From Sphagnum magellanicum (lineage: Eukaryota > Streptophyta > Sphagnopsida > Sphagnales > Sphagnaceae), in NCBI GenBank assembly GCA_021904315.1, contig CM038911.1, forward strand, positions 12,187,390 through 12,251,389: 64,000 nt of DNA, in the 5' to 3' direction. Each line of letters opens with the position of its first letter. Positions within the stretch are counted from its first letter, which is position 1. The notes beneath the pieces were generated by a model. It saw only the letters and a program-made list of their open reading frames with translations. It was not told the DNA's origin and did no database searches. Shown here piece after piece: positions 1 through 12,525 of this stretch. The position numbers were made by a program, and so were the translations under genes.

Positions 1-2115
1 CTCTCTACTTCTGTGTAAAGAACACAGGCCTTAAATCGCAGCAAGTTGCCAACATCAACCTGCAAATTGAGTAAAACCAAATATCTTCACTTATTAATAA
101 GCATATGAGAAGCTTAAGTTCCAGGTTGCAAGTAAAAAAGGAAACTAAAAACTATGTACTGCCAACAAAGCTTTTACCACTCCCTACATGAGGCATAGCA
201 AAATGTACTAAGATTCTCTCCAACTTCAAGGGGACTGAGACAGGGAAGGTTTCACACTGGTTTCCTGAAGTCCACATGATCAACTTCCAGGAAGAGAGGC
301 CGAATGCCACCAAAAACATAGCAAGTTGAGAAAGCAAGCTCATAAGCACGTCTCATCAAAAAACCTCCAAATATCCGACCATGCATGTTGCGCTGCTGTG
401 GCTGACAGATGATTGCATTCTCCAGCTTTGTGTCACGGATTAAAATTGTGTTGTGATCTGCCAGTGCTGGCATGTCACATAGTATCCGCCCCTGACAAAA
501 ACAAAAAAGTAATGCACACATTCATATTATATTTTACACAACAAAAGATGCTGTGAACAGAACAAGAGGCAGGTTATCATGTACCTCCAATAAAAGTTCC
601 TTGAGCTTCTCATGGTCATATTCTGCATTCCGATTGCCAAGAATATCTTCATGCTGCTTCCGATGCTGTTTCCGGTATTCATCACGAGCCTCTGCCTCCT
701 GATACAGCTGTTTTTCCTCCTCTGATTCAGGTACGAGCTGGTTCACTAGGGCTGCCTTCTTGGTCTCCGAGTCACGTGCCACAAATTTGAAGTTTGCAAT
801 CATTGCAATATCATCCTTAAGTGGTTTGTGTGTGTTTGCTGTCCGTACAAATGTAAGCGAAAGACACCATCAGTACTCCTGAGGTTTGGAATACCAGAAC
901 AATAAGTAGGATTTTCTGATCAGTAAAGGATATCTCAGCTTTAGGGTTCAGTAAACCTTGAAAGGGCATCATACCTTGGACAGGTTGAATGATCTCCATT
1001 CGAATCTCCATGGAGGATCGACCAACCCATGCAACAGCACCTTTCATTTGCAGATCCTTGTCAAGGTGGAGAGGCTTCTTCAAACTAATTTTGTCAACTG
1101 ATGCTGTAACTAGTAGCAGCGGCCTTGTTGTATGGTCGTCATCTGCACAATGCTGCTACAGCCAAAAAGCTCTAGATTTCAGAAGTGCAACAACCAAAGG
1201 TTACAAAACATTTCTCTGAGCAAACCATCAATTCTTCTGACTCGGGCTGAATGAGAAACATACCTTCATGGCTATAGTGCCAGCTAAAGCATCCAGATCT
1301 TCAAGCAGCTTCCCAATTCGACATCCATTCCAAGGGTTTCGGTACTGCTCCCTGAGGATGGGATCCGAAGAAAAGCTGTAAAGAACACGAGTCCGGCTCT
1401 GCTCCGGAGTCCTCTTCACCAGCTTTGATTGGGGGGGCCCGTGCTTCCCGTCCCTTTCCGTTATGTTCGACCTCGCTTGCCACAATGCCGCCGTGACTGG
1501 CGAATGGTACATTCCAGGCCACAAGTCTAACGGCTTCCTTCTCCCAGATTCTTCTCCAGCGCCCCGTCCCGCGACAGGGATGGGCTGCTCCGAAGGTCCC
1601 ATCTCCCACGAGATTTTCTGAACCGGAGTCAAATTCTCGGAATTCTCCGTCACGGCGGCGGCAGCAGCAGCAGCAGCAGCAGAACAAGACGACGCAGAAG
1701 AAGGGGGTGACGGTTTTGTCGAACTCGAAAACGACTTCCAAAATACCGAAAATGTGAAGTCGTCGAGGGGAAATGAGGAATCAAATCTATTCTTAACTTG
1801 CGGATGTTCACCCCTCCTTCTTCCTCCTCCTCCTCTTCCCTGGATCTCTGAAACCACAGCTCCCATAGACGCATTGCAAACCCCATATGTGGGTCGTATA
1901 TCATCGTTCTTGCTGCTAAAGGATTGAGAAACTGAGGGAAAAAGGAAGGAGAGAGGAGGAGGAGGAGGACGGGAAGGAAGCAGAGCCGTGGGTGAAGTGA
2001 GAAAAGAGGGGAAGACGACAGAAGGACTGCAGAAGCAGCAGCGACGTTGCAGGAGCGAGAGAAGAAGAGACATGGATCCGAGAGAGACGCAGCTGCCGCT
2101 GCTGCGACGTCTCAT
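1..2115 (-). CDS. Acyl-CoA thioesterase 9-like, mitochondrial (double hotdog), 3' end outside window
   Basis: Inferred exons, read on the minus strand: 2115-1264, 1152-975, 838-585, 491-258 and 59 to beyond 1. All introns are GT-AG and the phases join cleanly (0, 1, 0, 0). About 525 residues are visible. The joined protein follows the ACOT9 family: KLLEDLDALAGTIAMK ends exon 1, VTASVDKISLKKPL and GAVAWVGRSSMEI come from exon 2, MIANFKFVARDSE from exon 3, and QPQQRNMHGRIFGGFLMRRA from exon 4. ACOT9-type enzymes hydrolyse acyl-CoA to fatty acid and CoA with two tandem hotdog folds, in mitochondria in animals. The start at 2115 has A at -3 and opens with MRRRSSGS, fitting an Arg-rich transit peptide; a second Met at 2073 is possible. 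The roughly 260-residue region before the first hotdog is long and low-complexity, with a nine-residue polyalanine run near residues 145-153. The family call is secure; the plant organelle location is inferred. Confidence 0.9.
1661..1682 (-). repeat. GCA/TGC trinucleotide microsatellite coding polyalanine
   Basis: About seven GCA units on the plus strand, preceded by three GGC-like units. On the minus strand they are read as GCT/GCC alanine codons within exon 1 of the ACOT9-like gene. This is a likely length-polymorphic site in the non-conserved N-terminal region. Confidence 0.8.
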
Positions 2116-2231
2116 GCTCCTCCGGCTCTTCTCCAAGACTCCAGCATTCTGGATGTAGGTAGTGTGCAAGCCAAACCCCATAATCACATACATTCATCCA
2201 ACACACACGCACACACAGAAGAGGCCCTTGG

Positions 2232-2392
2232 GCCAGAGTGAACTAGCACCCCACCAGCGCACCATCCATCCACTGGATGCCCATTATGACTCAGTTAGTA
2301 TGGATGAACTTCCACAATATTCATATCTGTTTTCACATTGGTAACCCAGTCTGTAAGAAGTAAGTCCCATATTAAATAGGTAGGAAAATAGA
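2232..2392 (+). repeat. Dispersed repeat R1, copy 1
   Basis: Shares long stretches with 57106-57278 in the same orientation: CACTGGATGC, TTATGACTC, TTGGTAACCCA, CTGTAAGAAGTA and a closing AAGTAGGAAAAT-like block, with small indels. It lies directly upstream of the ACOT9-like gene and ends three bases before the target duplication of the neighbouring hAT MITE. No coding potential is recognised. Confidence 0.75.
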
Positions 2393-2402
2393 TGGTTTAT
2401 AC

Positions 2403-3154
2403 TAATGTTGGTTTTATACTAATTTTTTTTAAATTATTGCTTTTTTAAAATAATAATCGTCAGGTAGGTTATTTTTTTATTTTTTTTGAAATCACACAAA
2501 TTATCAATATCAAAAAAGAAATTTGTTGCTGGGTAGGTTATCAAATAATCAGCTGATATCCACTTGTTATCTTGTCAATTATTACCCAGTTATAAGGTTT
2601 ATTTTACAAAAATAACAGAAAATAATTTAAAAATAATTTAACACCTTTTTAAAAAAATTATTTAAAATTTTTTTGTATTAATATTTAGAGATTGATAACC
2701 TACTTGAATGATAATCAAGCATTTCAAGCAGTCAAAAAAAATAAAATTGTGTGAAATTTTGCATTGTTGCAAAATCTAAAAATGAGTGGTGACTCTCTCA
2801 AAGTACTTTTGGGGAAAATTTTCAGGATTTTAATAATAAAAAAAGTAGGGAGAAAAAGCTAAGTTCACCACATTTAGATTCTATCGTTCTACAAATTATT
2901 TTTAAAATAGCAAGATTTAAAAAAAACTTTTAGCTAAACCTAGCTAAATCCTCCTATGGATGGTTACAAATGTGAATACATCACAAAATAAAAATAAAAA
3001 AACATTGTTTCCAATTAGGTATTGGATTTTGGTGAGAATTCATTATTAAATAGTTATCAATTTAACTAATTATTAACAACACAAAAATTGATTGATAAGT
3101 TATAATAATCGAGTTTGATAATCAAGTCAAAATTCAATAACCAACCCAACACTA
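2403..3154. mobile_element. Non-autonomous hAT-type element (MITE), 752 bp, 8-bp target duplication
   Basis: Flanked by identical 8-bp direct repeats GTTTATAC at 2395-2402 and 3155-3162. Left terminus TAATGTTGGTT; right terminus, reverse-complemented, TAGTGTTGGGTTGGTT. An 8-bp duplication with short TIRs is characteristic of hAT elements. The interior is AT-rich with scattered GGTTATCAA-like motifs and no transposase. It holds one copy of the dispersed GGCTAAATCCTC motif (about 2934-2988). It must have been mobilised by an enzyme encoded elsewhere. Confidence 0.8.
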
Positions 3155-3256
3155 GTTTATACCAATGTAAGTGTCAATAGCTCAGGGTTAACCTTAAACC
3201 CGAAACCCTAATACAATGTGTGAACCCATCAAACTTTTTACATTTACACACGACGT

Positions 3257-3382
3257 AAATATTTGTCAAATACACTTACATGGTCTTGTGTAAATGTTAA
3301 ATATTTGTCAAATACACTTACATGGCCTTGTGTAAATGTTAAATATTTGTCAAATACACTTACATGGCCTTGTGTAAATGTT
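3257..3382 (+). repeat. 42-bp tandem repeat, three units
   Basis: Units at 3257-3298, 3299-3340 and 3341-3382 are almost identical; the only difference I see is TGGTC versus TGGCC. Because 42 is a multiple of three, the array yields a repetitive open frame (SNTLTWPCVNVKYL). I treat that frame as accidental. Confidence 0.9.
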
Positions 3383-6300
3383 TTGGGGCCGTGTAACTGT
3401 AAGCATGTACACTACAGACCCTTAATGACCATACCTTCTTGTGGTTCTACTTTAATTATTTGTGAGTACATCCCAAGGTTCAATTTATTTTTATTTTTTT
3501 TACAATGAGACACTTTGATTGGCCCTTTAGAGAAAATCGTGATATTTTTGATACTCCCCAAACATTAGCATTTTATTTTTTTAACCAATATGGGAGTATG
3601 GTGGTGTTATTCCAAGGAATATCTTGAATGCACATTTTGCCCCCGCCTCATTGCATGAGCACAACTTTTATTACTAATATTATTTTTGTGAGACGCATTT
3701 GATGATAACTTTTATTATTGAGTATCACTTATTATAGCTTTTACAAGAGCATAGGTATTATTTGCTTTTATTGTGATTCATATTAATTAATTTGATTAGT
3801 TGTGATGCATCCCAAAGCACAAACATTTTGATGGGTTTTTTTTTTGGCAATGGGCCATTTGGTTGGACAATCACCAAAAACATTATGAAATCCCCCACTT
3901 CCTAAGTAAAAATCACATTTTTCTCATTGGTTTATGCAATTGCATGAAACTAGAGATAAGTGTATTTGTTTTACATTTACATTGTTTTACATGGTTTTAC
4001 TCTTACACAAAGTGTAAATAAATTTCGTTATGGGATTCACACTTCCACATAATGTGAATCCTAAATCATTTACAAAAATAACATTGCATAACAAATAATC
4101 ATTTCTTCTTGTATTTTGAAGCCACATTATATGGGTAAAGATCCCCCATAGACGTTGGGAAATTAAGCATAATCCTTAACTTTTAAAGGTTTCAAACATG
4201 GTTTTTTTTTTTTTTTTTTTTCAATTTTGTGATGTAGCTGAAGTGGCAATCACCCCCCTAAGAAGCTTTAGTCAAATTTGGCTTCATACTAGATATGAAA
4301 GGAGAAAAAACCCAAAGTACTTTAATATTTTTGGCTACCTACTAGAACTCATCATTAAAGTCTAGCAATTTGGAATTTTTTCCCCTTCATAATTTGGTGG
4401 ATTTGGGTCATTTTTTTCATTAAAAGTCCTTAGTATAGGTCGAAATCACAATTTTGAAGTTGAAATTTGGCAAAATTTGACCCAAAAAAAACATTGGTCC
4501 CAACACATGAGTAGCCAATTTGGTTTGTTGCCCCCTTTACTTCTCCTACCTAGACTCCTCCTAATCAAATATTGACATGCCTCTTTTGGAAAAAACAAAT
4601 CATTTTTATTTCATCACTCTTTTGATGTCTCGTTCATATTTCTCAAGCTTGATTAAAGCTATTTTTTGAGCTTTGGATAATGTGAAACAAAAGTCTAGCA
4701 ACTCCAATGTCCCAAGTTTTGTTAATTTGTCCATGTTACATATATTGGAAAATGAGAGAGGTTAAGTCAAGATGTGTGAAAATTGTCTCAAAAGGTTGCC
4801 TTTCTTTCATTTTGTGTGGATGTTTATTGGACATGCATTTTGGACCATTCAACACTCCTTTATCCCAACTCCAAATGGAGCAATTTGTTTATTCAGCTAT
4901 TTCATATGGATGCCTTTTGTTGAACTTGTGATTTTTATCATCAATGAAGCATGGTTTATTAATCAAAAAATTTCAAAAACATGAAAATTTGAAGGTTATT
5001 TGTAATTAGTAAACTTGCATATTCAATAGTGGAGATTTTCCCATTCCTCACCCAAGTTCTTTTTTTTTAGACCAAAAGATTCAATTGAAATCTTTTACAA
5101 CTCTAACATTCAAATTTTAAAAAAATTCTAACATCATTATTAAGAATTATGTGGTTGCAATTCCTTTCTCCTAGTTGGAATTGGGATTGTGTCGGTCAAA
5201 TGTAAATTAAGGGTTAGAAATGATAGGGATATCATGTGACAAAAGTTGGTGGAAAAACCTCATGATCTTTACATGTTTGTGTTCATAGTTATGTTAAATC
5301 ATGTTGTATGAAGAACAAATCCCATGGGTGGAGGCCATTCTCAAACTATAGGATTAGATTCATCTATTGCTTTGTCTTAGGATACCCTAGTACTTTAATG
5401 AAGTTGGTGGTTAAATGATTTTTCAAATTGTTGATATCTTGAAAAAACTACTATTAAATGTGTCAAAATTTTGAAATTTCAAATTACATAATGCCAAAAG
5501 TTTTGGAAACCTAGAAAGGTTATAAGCATTGGTCATTACCATGTTCTTCAAAAAAATTCATCCTCACAATTGTACAAGTTTTGTTTGCCTATGAATACAA
5601 CTTCAAGCTTCGGTGGAAAATGAGATATTGTGGGAACAAATGTTTGGTGGATATTATTGTGCAAATTTAAGTATTTGACACAAGATTGTTTTTGGAAAAA
5701 ACACATTTGTTGAAGTTCATTGCTTAAAGCTCTTTCACTAGTTGCCAACAACACAAATCTTCCATCCATCTTAGTACAACCCATTGCATTTTGAAGTTTA
5801 TAGATGCAAATTAAAGTGTGAAAATTAAGAATATAAATAAATAAAAATCTATAAATGCAAACAAGAATTTAAAAATGTAATCCATGAATGTTATCCATGG
5901 AAATGGATGAAAAAGATTGACATTCTCATTTTTGGTAAAAATATTAAATATTTTGCAAATACAAGCCAAAAGTCTTGGAAAATATTATACCATATGTCAA
6001 AATGCAATTTCATAGATAAATAAATAGTTTAGCATGAGGGTTTCAATTTGTTAAGGTATCATTTACCTAATGGTCTAAACTTGGGTGAGTGTTATAAGTT
6101 CATCATGCAACAGAAAACTCATAATTATCATGGCACAAGCACATGTTGTGTTTTCAGGTTTCATTTGTATGCTATTTTTTCAAGGTTTAAAGTTATTTAT
6201 ATGTAATTCTTGTTCAATTTTAACCTTGTTTGTATATAGAAAACATTTCTATTGTTAGTGCCAAAAAATACACAAATATATAGGGTCTATCAAACAAGCC

Positions 6301-7090
6301 TATTTTTTAGTTTGAAAAATATCCATTTAAATATTGTAATAGCCTTATACCTACATGTGTTTAAGTTGATTGTGGCTAATGAAAATCTTTTGAATTAGTG
6401 CCTTGAACTTTTTTATATTTAGAATTGCCTTATTAGTTGGTATTTAAATCAATGCATGTCGTTTCTTACATGTGGCCTATGCAAAAGAAAAAAACGTGCA
6501 AAGAACAAGGAACTTTTAATAGGAATTTGGAGCTTTTAACACATGGTTCTTTGATTTTAATGAGGGATTCACAACCTTAACATTTCCATCTACATTTTTA
6601 GTATTGTAACCTCCTCCTACTAATAGGCATGTTTCTAGCACAAATTGTCACAATTGTCAACAAGGTATTACAAAAATACAAAGTTTTGGTGAGTTTAGTA
6701 TGTATAGTATTTGTCACTTGTGTTTTTGAAGACCAAAATGTTGGGAATCCAATGCATGTAGGTTGTGCATAGATTCTTGAAAGAGTAGTACAATTAAAGG
6801 TTGGATTTTCTCACACAAGTTTGGCATTGAGAAAATTCAAATATGAGAGATTGTTGAAAATGTGAATTATTATTGAAAACGTGTGTTGTATCTATACAAT
6901 AGTGTTGTTAATATATCAATATATCATTTGGATAAGTTTGCAAATAATTCAATAAATGTAAAATATCTTTTTAACGATTTTAATAGCCCCATAATCAATG
7001 ATTTTTAACACAATGCTTAAACGTTATTGTTTAACATTATTTCAAGGCTTTTCTCAAAATCCCATGTTGTGACATCAACATTATATCATG
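3383..7090. other. AT-rich intergenic stretch, no gene seen
   Basis: No reading frame with recognisable protein similarity and no plausible exon chain. It contains a 20-base T run at 4202-4221 and many homopolymer A/T runs, with isolated repeat-like words. It probably consists of old transposon remains. Confidence 0.6.
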
Positions 7091-7423
7091 ACTACCATAA
7101 TACCTTTACCATTTGAATGGTAGACTACCGAATAATTAATAAAATTTTATTCTTAATTTCAGCACTTGATTTTTTTAGTTTTGAGATTTTTGGCAAGTAA
7201 TGGTTATATAAAATAATGAACACTAACATTTTATCATTATGGAATAGCCTCATGTGTCGAGACTGCTTCAGCTTAAAAATAGTGCCTTTAGGTTGGTGGT
7301 TCAAATATAGTGTAAATTTCAAATATATTAAAAATTTCAGCACAAATATGAAATAAAAATTCAAAATTTTGATAATTTAAAAAAAATAAATTATGCCAAA
7401 ATGGTAAAGGTACTACGATACTC
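7091..7423. mobile_element. TIR element family T1, copy A (about 333 bp)
   Basis: Inverted ends: the left arm (7091-7114) contains ATAATACCTTTACCATTT; the right arm (7399-7423), reverse-complemented, reads GTAGTACCTTTACCATTTT. A second element at 22617-22958 has nearly the same length, related ends, the word TTATGCCAAA just inside the right end, and a GGTTCAAA tRNA-B-box-like motif about 207-211 bp from the left end. No target duplication could be fixed, so the exact borders are approximate. Confidence 0.55.
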
Positions 7424-7978
7424 AAGAACTATTGAAGGGATTGGTTTAGGCCCCTATTATCCTATTTAGACCCCTATCAAATATTCAATTGATTTTTTTC
7501 CTCATCATTTTTTTCTAGATTTTTTGTTTTTACAATATTATATTATTATTTGTGATTAACACACACATGGTTGTAAAGGAAGATGATACTATTCTTGCAT
7601 GTTTTCTCATTTTCTTAATCAATGTACTATAAAAAAATACAATGTGCAAAAATTTCAACTTTTGGATAAATCACCTACAAAGGATTTTTTCATTGTGATC
7701 ACCATGCATGGATCCATTTGTTTCACATTACATAGACGTCCATTAATATTGGAGTTTTGTGGCATAAAGCTTGGCTATTAGATCAAACCTTGAAATGCAA
7801 TTTGGTTTTCTTTTTTCTTGATTACAAAATATGGACATAATTATTGGTTGCATAATTTTTAGATGAAGAAACACATTTTTTAAAAACATTATTAACTAGT
7901 TGAAAACATATTTTCAAAAAAAAACTCTTGATAAAGGATGTCAATTCGTATGGAGATATGTGTGGCATGCACAATATA
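7424..7978. other. AT-rich spacer, no gene seen
   Basis: Homopolymer-rich spacer between a TIR element and the solo LTR. The 60-codon open frame within it shows no recognisable domain. Confidence 0.5.
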
Positions 7979-9452
7979 TGTCGCACTCCCAAGTTCCTCG
8001 TAGACCCACTTGAGGGTCTAAGTATGTGGCGATGCGGAAGCGGTGGGAACTTGGGGCACGATCCCGACTTCCAGCACTAGAGGGGGTGAGAGGGGCGTGC
8101 TGGAAGTCCCGGGAAAGACTAGGAAGAGTGGACAAGCTTGACTCACTCACACGGACCCTCCATTAATCACTCAAAGTGGTTAGTCCAAAGTTGGAGCACC
8201 TTTGGTGCTAGGAAAAGTCACGGCCCGGACCTTGGGGAAACCATCACCTTCCCCTTTAGAACTCATCATGGAACCTTTTTGGTGTTGGGACAAGCCACGG
8301 GTGAACTCGGACTCACTTTGAACACACACACTCTCCGGGCTTGGGAGTAAGCCACCACCTCACTCCCTTGGTGGGGAAGCCAACATCTTCCCCCCTTGGG
8401 GAAACCAACCACTTCCCCCTTATAGTATACTCTGCAGCTCTCCACGGAGACTACATCCAAATGGCTATTTTTCCCGGGACTCCCGAGTGGGAGTCCCGAA
8501 ATCGCGCCAAATGGGACTCCCGGGACTTTGGAGCCCCATAACTTTGCGAGCAGACCTCGGATCGCAATGCGGTTTGAAGCAAAGTTGTAGGTCTCGTCGA
8601 GACCTTTCCAACGGTATGTCGCACGTCCTCTGAAGCCAAGTATTTCGGGTCGATTCCCGACTTCTAGTGGTCGGGAGTCAAAACTGGCAGACTCCCGGGA
8701 ATTCGACTCCTGACCCTTCTTTTTGCCATAACTTGTGTTTCAGATGTCCAAATGAGCAATGCGAGCCCATTTTAGATATCTACGCTTCAAGAGCTTTCCA
8801 ATGATATGAAGAACGCCACAATCCATTGAGGTTTGACCCCTGCAATCGCTCTCTGAAGTTTCGGGAGTCCACCGAGACTCCATCTCCCCAAGTGGGAGTT
8901 GCCTTGGGAGTGTGAGTGTTCACTCCCTCACATTCCCTAGCACTTTCTTGCACTCCCGGGAGTATGTGATGTGACTCCCGGGCTTCCTCTTGGTTTAACT
9001 CCCAGGCTTCCTCTTGCCTTAGCTCCCGGGCTTTCTTTTGGCTTAACTCCCGGGCTTCCCTTTGGCTTAACTCCCGGGCTTCCCTTTGCCATGGTCGCGA
9101 GCCCAAGCTAGGGTTGCGACACCCAACGTGGGAGTTCACTTGGGAGTGTGAGGGTTCACTCCCTCACACTCTTTGGACTGTTTGCACTCCCGGGAGCATG
9201 TGATGTGACTCCCGGGTCTACTACTAAGCCCGCAACCTTGCAACCCCCCCTTGCCTTGGTCGTAAGCCAAGGCTAGGGTTGCGACACTTTCCCGCACTAG
9301 AAGAAGAGGTCAATGTCCTCAATGACACTTAGAGTTTTTTTGTTTCACGGTTGCACTCCCGGGAGCATGCGATGTGACTCCCGGGTCTACTATTAGGCCC
9401 GCACCTTGTAACCCCTTTGCCTTGGCCTTGAGCCAAGGCTAGGGTTGCGACA
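7979..9452. mobile_element. Solo LTR of an LTR retrotransposon, 1,474 bp
   Basis: Begins TGTCGCACTCCC and ends GGGTTGCGACA, so it has the TG...CA ends of an LTR with a 7-bp terminal inverted repeat (TGTCGCA/TGCGACA). It is flanked by 5-bp direct repeats ATATA at 7974-7978 and 9453-9457. Its base composition is sharply GC-richer than the surroundings and it is full of CCCGGG words. The GCTAGGGTTGCGACA end-word recurs near 9107-9121, 9273-9287 and 9438-9452, so the 3' part is built of diverged tandem blocks of about 165 bp. No gag, pol, primer-binding site or partner LTR is present, which fits a solo LTR left by recombination. ATATA is a low-complexity duplication, so chance is not fully excluded. 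Confidence 0.75.
8983..9090. repeat. 24-bp tandem repeat inside the solo LTR
   Basis: Four full units start at 8983, 9007, 9031 and 9055, plus half a unit, on the pattern CTTCCCTTTGGCTTAACTCC followed by CGGG. On the opposite strand it encodes a repetitive REARELSQ-like peptide, which I read as a by-product of the repeat and not a gene. Confidence 0.9.
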
Positions 9453-9457
9453 ATATA

Positions 9458-11990
9458 TAAACTTGTGCAAGGGGTGAATAAATATTAATGTGTTTGGAGC
9501 TATTCACAATTGGTTGATTTAGGTTCCAATTATGTTAATATGTACCAAAGTAGTTGTAACCAACATTTAATATATTTAATATTATAAGGTGGTAACTTAA
9601 ATTGGTTAAACTAGTGTTGAATTTTTTGGATTTACTTATATAGTAACATTCATAATGTATTATAAAAATATATGGGATAAGTTTGAAATCAATTTAATGA
9701 ATGAAAAATTACACAAAAAACATGTTTTAAAAATATGTAATTAATCTTTTTAATTCAAAATTTTTTTAGAAGGACTTGAAAAGATTTGAAAATGACATAT
9801 TTAATAAATTTTTTTAACATAATAATATAATAAAGTTCTTTTGAAGCATAATATTCAAAATTTCAAAATTTCAACTTATAATTCATCATGAAATTAAAAA
9901 TATTTTTCATGAATAACCAATCTTAATTTGCCATGTTAACATTACAAGCTAATTCATTATCTTTCAAAATGATTCATTTAAGGAGGCAATGTTGGCTCTT
10001 TTTTATCATAATTGTACCTTTCATTATATCCTTTGTGGTTTGTGAAAGGCAAATGTAGCTTGATTGGAAAACTATTATTACCACATATCAAGTGGATACA
10101 ATATTTTATATCAGGCAATAGTGGATGATTGTGTGTAGTTGATTGATATTTTTGTTGAACTTCCAAGGATTGCCAACAACTTTCAAGTTTTTTCACAAAT
10201 TATGTTTGTATTCTAAGGTGCAACAATGGTGAGCTTTTCGACTCGGCAACAGACTCTCATAATGATATTAAGTTGTGTTTCCTTGTAGACAAAGGCTTTC
10301 CTCTTTTGGTCAATGGTTCCCCATAGGGAGAGGCATGATCAAACAATTTAAAGCAACTAGACTAGAAATCAACAAAAGAGGAAACAACATATGACATGCT
10401 ACAAGTAGCAAGCACTTAGAATTTGAAGTAGGCAAACACATTGTAAGCAAGCATGCACCCTCTATAGCACCATAGTGATGAAGGGGTGCAAGAGGCACAT
10501 TGTAAGGAGTGGGAGGTGGGAGTTAATAAACTGCTTAGATATAAGACATGGTTTTATAATGGGATTTCAATTCATGTGTTGTAATCTAGAGTTGTGAAAT
10601 GGTAATCAAACATTTGATGATAAATTGTCATTTGTCATAACATTCAATGATAAGTTAGGTTTATGATGGCAAGGTGTGGACATGTGTTGTAAATCGCAAA
10701 TTCAAAATTGGGCACCTACCATCTAGATATCTCTATTGTGAATATAGACCTTTAGTAAGCAATTGCTTGACTATGTGTCTTTAGAGAATAAAGCTATCGC
10801 AAGTAGGATGTTAAATATCACTTAATGAGCTTTGTTCAAGCTTCAGTGGGACACCTTATGCACAGACGCAAGGTTTTGTCACAAGGTTTGATTGATGTTG
10901 ACCTAGTTATAAGCTAAATTAAGCTGAGCTCACTGCTTTTGTTAAGTGTGCAGACAGAGGGTAATGATAGGTGTCCTCACTCTTTCTAAAGAGGTGGTGG
11001 TTACAAATTTGATATGAGGATAGCAAAACATGCATGACAGAAGAAGCAGAACCATGCAGAGTTTTGCACAAAATTGTGCATGGTGCAAAAAGTCAAGCCA
11101 AGACAGAGCTTGTGAGCGAGAAGTTAGGGTCCTCCCTATCTCAAAGAATGCTACACTTAAGCGGACGATTGAGGCTCTCACTTAATGGAGGGATCTAAAC
11201 GGTGGGGTGGAGACTTTAGACATATTTTGGAATGCTACTGGTTCTAACCAGCTCTGCTTTCCTTGCAAAGAGAACTGACTCTACTAACTGCTCTTTGCTT
11301 CTTTTTATGAGTTAAGCTTGCTGAACAGAATGTAGGTTCAGCATTAGCCGATGAAAGAAATACAATTGTTGGGTGATTCTATGACTGTTGCACCAACGCA
11401 GATTTTTCTTCAACGCTTAAAAGATCCAACTCACGGCATTTGATTCTTAACTTAAAGCCTTCGTCACATAACTCCTTGATCAGTTTTCCCTATTTCACAT
11501 GCTGAGTTTTATATACTCATATGCTATAAATGAAAGATATGAAGCACCCAACATAGGAATTTGAGTCTTTTGCCCTCACATGCTTTTATCTAGTTGGTAT
11601 GTCCAACTTCTTTCTCAGATCAAGATTTTTCCCTCAATATAGGCAGGAAAGTTGCACAATGAGAATGTTTGTTGTTAGCCTTGCCTACCAAGGCAAGGAT
11701 ATTGTGTTTAGATTCGTTATAGAGTATAGTAAGCCTAGGGGATTTTGGCCTCTAGGTAATAGGTCTATTTTAGTATGAGGATTTTTGAAAGATGATATTT
11801 TGGCTTGTGTTGAAACTTGAGATCAGTTTATAGAGTTATAATTTGAAGGATTTTGGTTTCTTTTAGAGGATTTTTTGAAGATTGCATTTTTGCATGTTGA
11901 AATATTTGGGTTTCCATAATTCTTCTTTTGCCTTAAGATACTTTTTAATGTGAATGGCAAGATCATAGTGTGACACACCCCCTTGTTTTC
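9458..11990. other. Intergenic stretch, no gene seen
   Basis: Only short open frames without recognisable domains. Base composition is somewhat less AT-rich between about 10240 and 11600 than on either side, which may mark an older transposon fragment; I could not assign it. Confidence 0.5.
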
Positions 11991-11994
11991 TCCT

Positions 11995-12525
11995 TATTCC
12001 AATCATTTTCCCATGGGGTTGCCCAAGGGTTTCCCAAGTTGTTCCTCAAGATGTTCCAAATTCCACCTCAATTTTATCTCGTACACATTTGTTTCTATTT
12101 TGTGGTTGAGGTCCAAAGAGGTGCTTCTATTGAGGAGTGCCCAATGTTCCATATTTTTTATGGTGGGCCAATCAATATGGCCCCTTCCAAAAAAAAAGTG
12201 TGTGAGAGCACCCATGAACTAATTAATATGAAGCACAATAGGTAAGGTGTTCTTTGCAAGGGGTATTAGCCCAGACCAAAAATGGTGACCAACTCTTTTG
12301 GGAAGAGAAATTTCATGCAGCCAATGGTAAGGCCCAAGCATGCACTCAAGGTGCCTTGCTTTTTTTCCTTATAAGTTTTGTGAGGGGAGTGACAAGAATT
12401 TCTTTTCATTTTGCCCTGGTTCCCAATGGGTTCCCATCAGGTTCTCCATTTCTCAATGTGTTCCCCAACATGTTCTCAATAGCACCTCACTTTTATCCTA
12501 TATGCTTTGGCAAATGTTTTCCTCC
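11995..12525 (+). repeat. Two diverged copies of one segment about 420 bp apart
   Basis: The segment at about 12007-12095 (TTCCCATGGGGTTGCC ... CACCTCAATTTTATC) and that at about 12419-12505 (TTCCCAATGGGTTCCC ... CACCTCACTTTTATCC) align over roughly 90 bases, including the words TGTTCC and CACCTCA. Both lie in open frames with related C-terminal peptides (PPQFYLVHICF and APHFYPICFGK). That could be relic coding sequence of an unknown repeat, but no family is recognised. Confidence 0.4.

Noticed and set aside
3263-3508. 81-codon frame with a repeated SNTLTWPCVNV peptide
   Set aside because: By-product of the 42-bp tandem array, whose unit length is divisible by three.
8138-9139. Several open frames on both strands, including a 119-codon RE/ELSQ-repeat frame
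   Set aside because: They lie inside the solo LTR and reflect GC-rich tandem repeats; no known domain and no start context worth noting.
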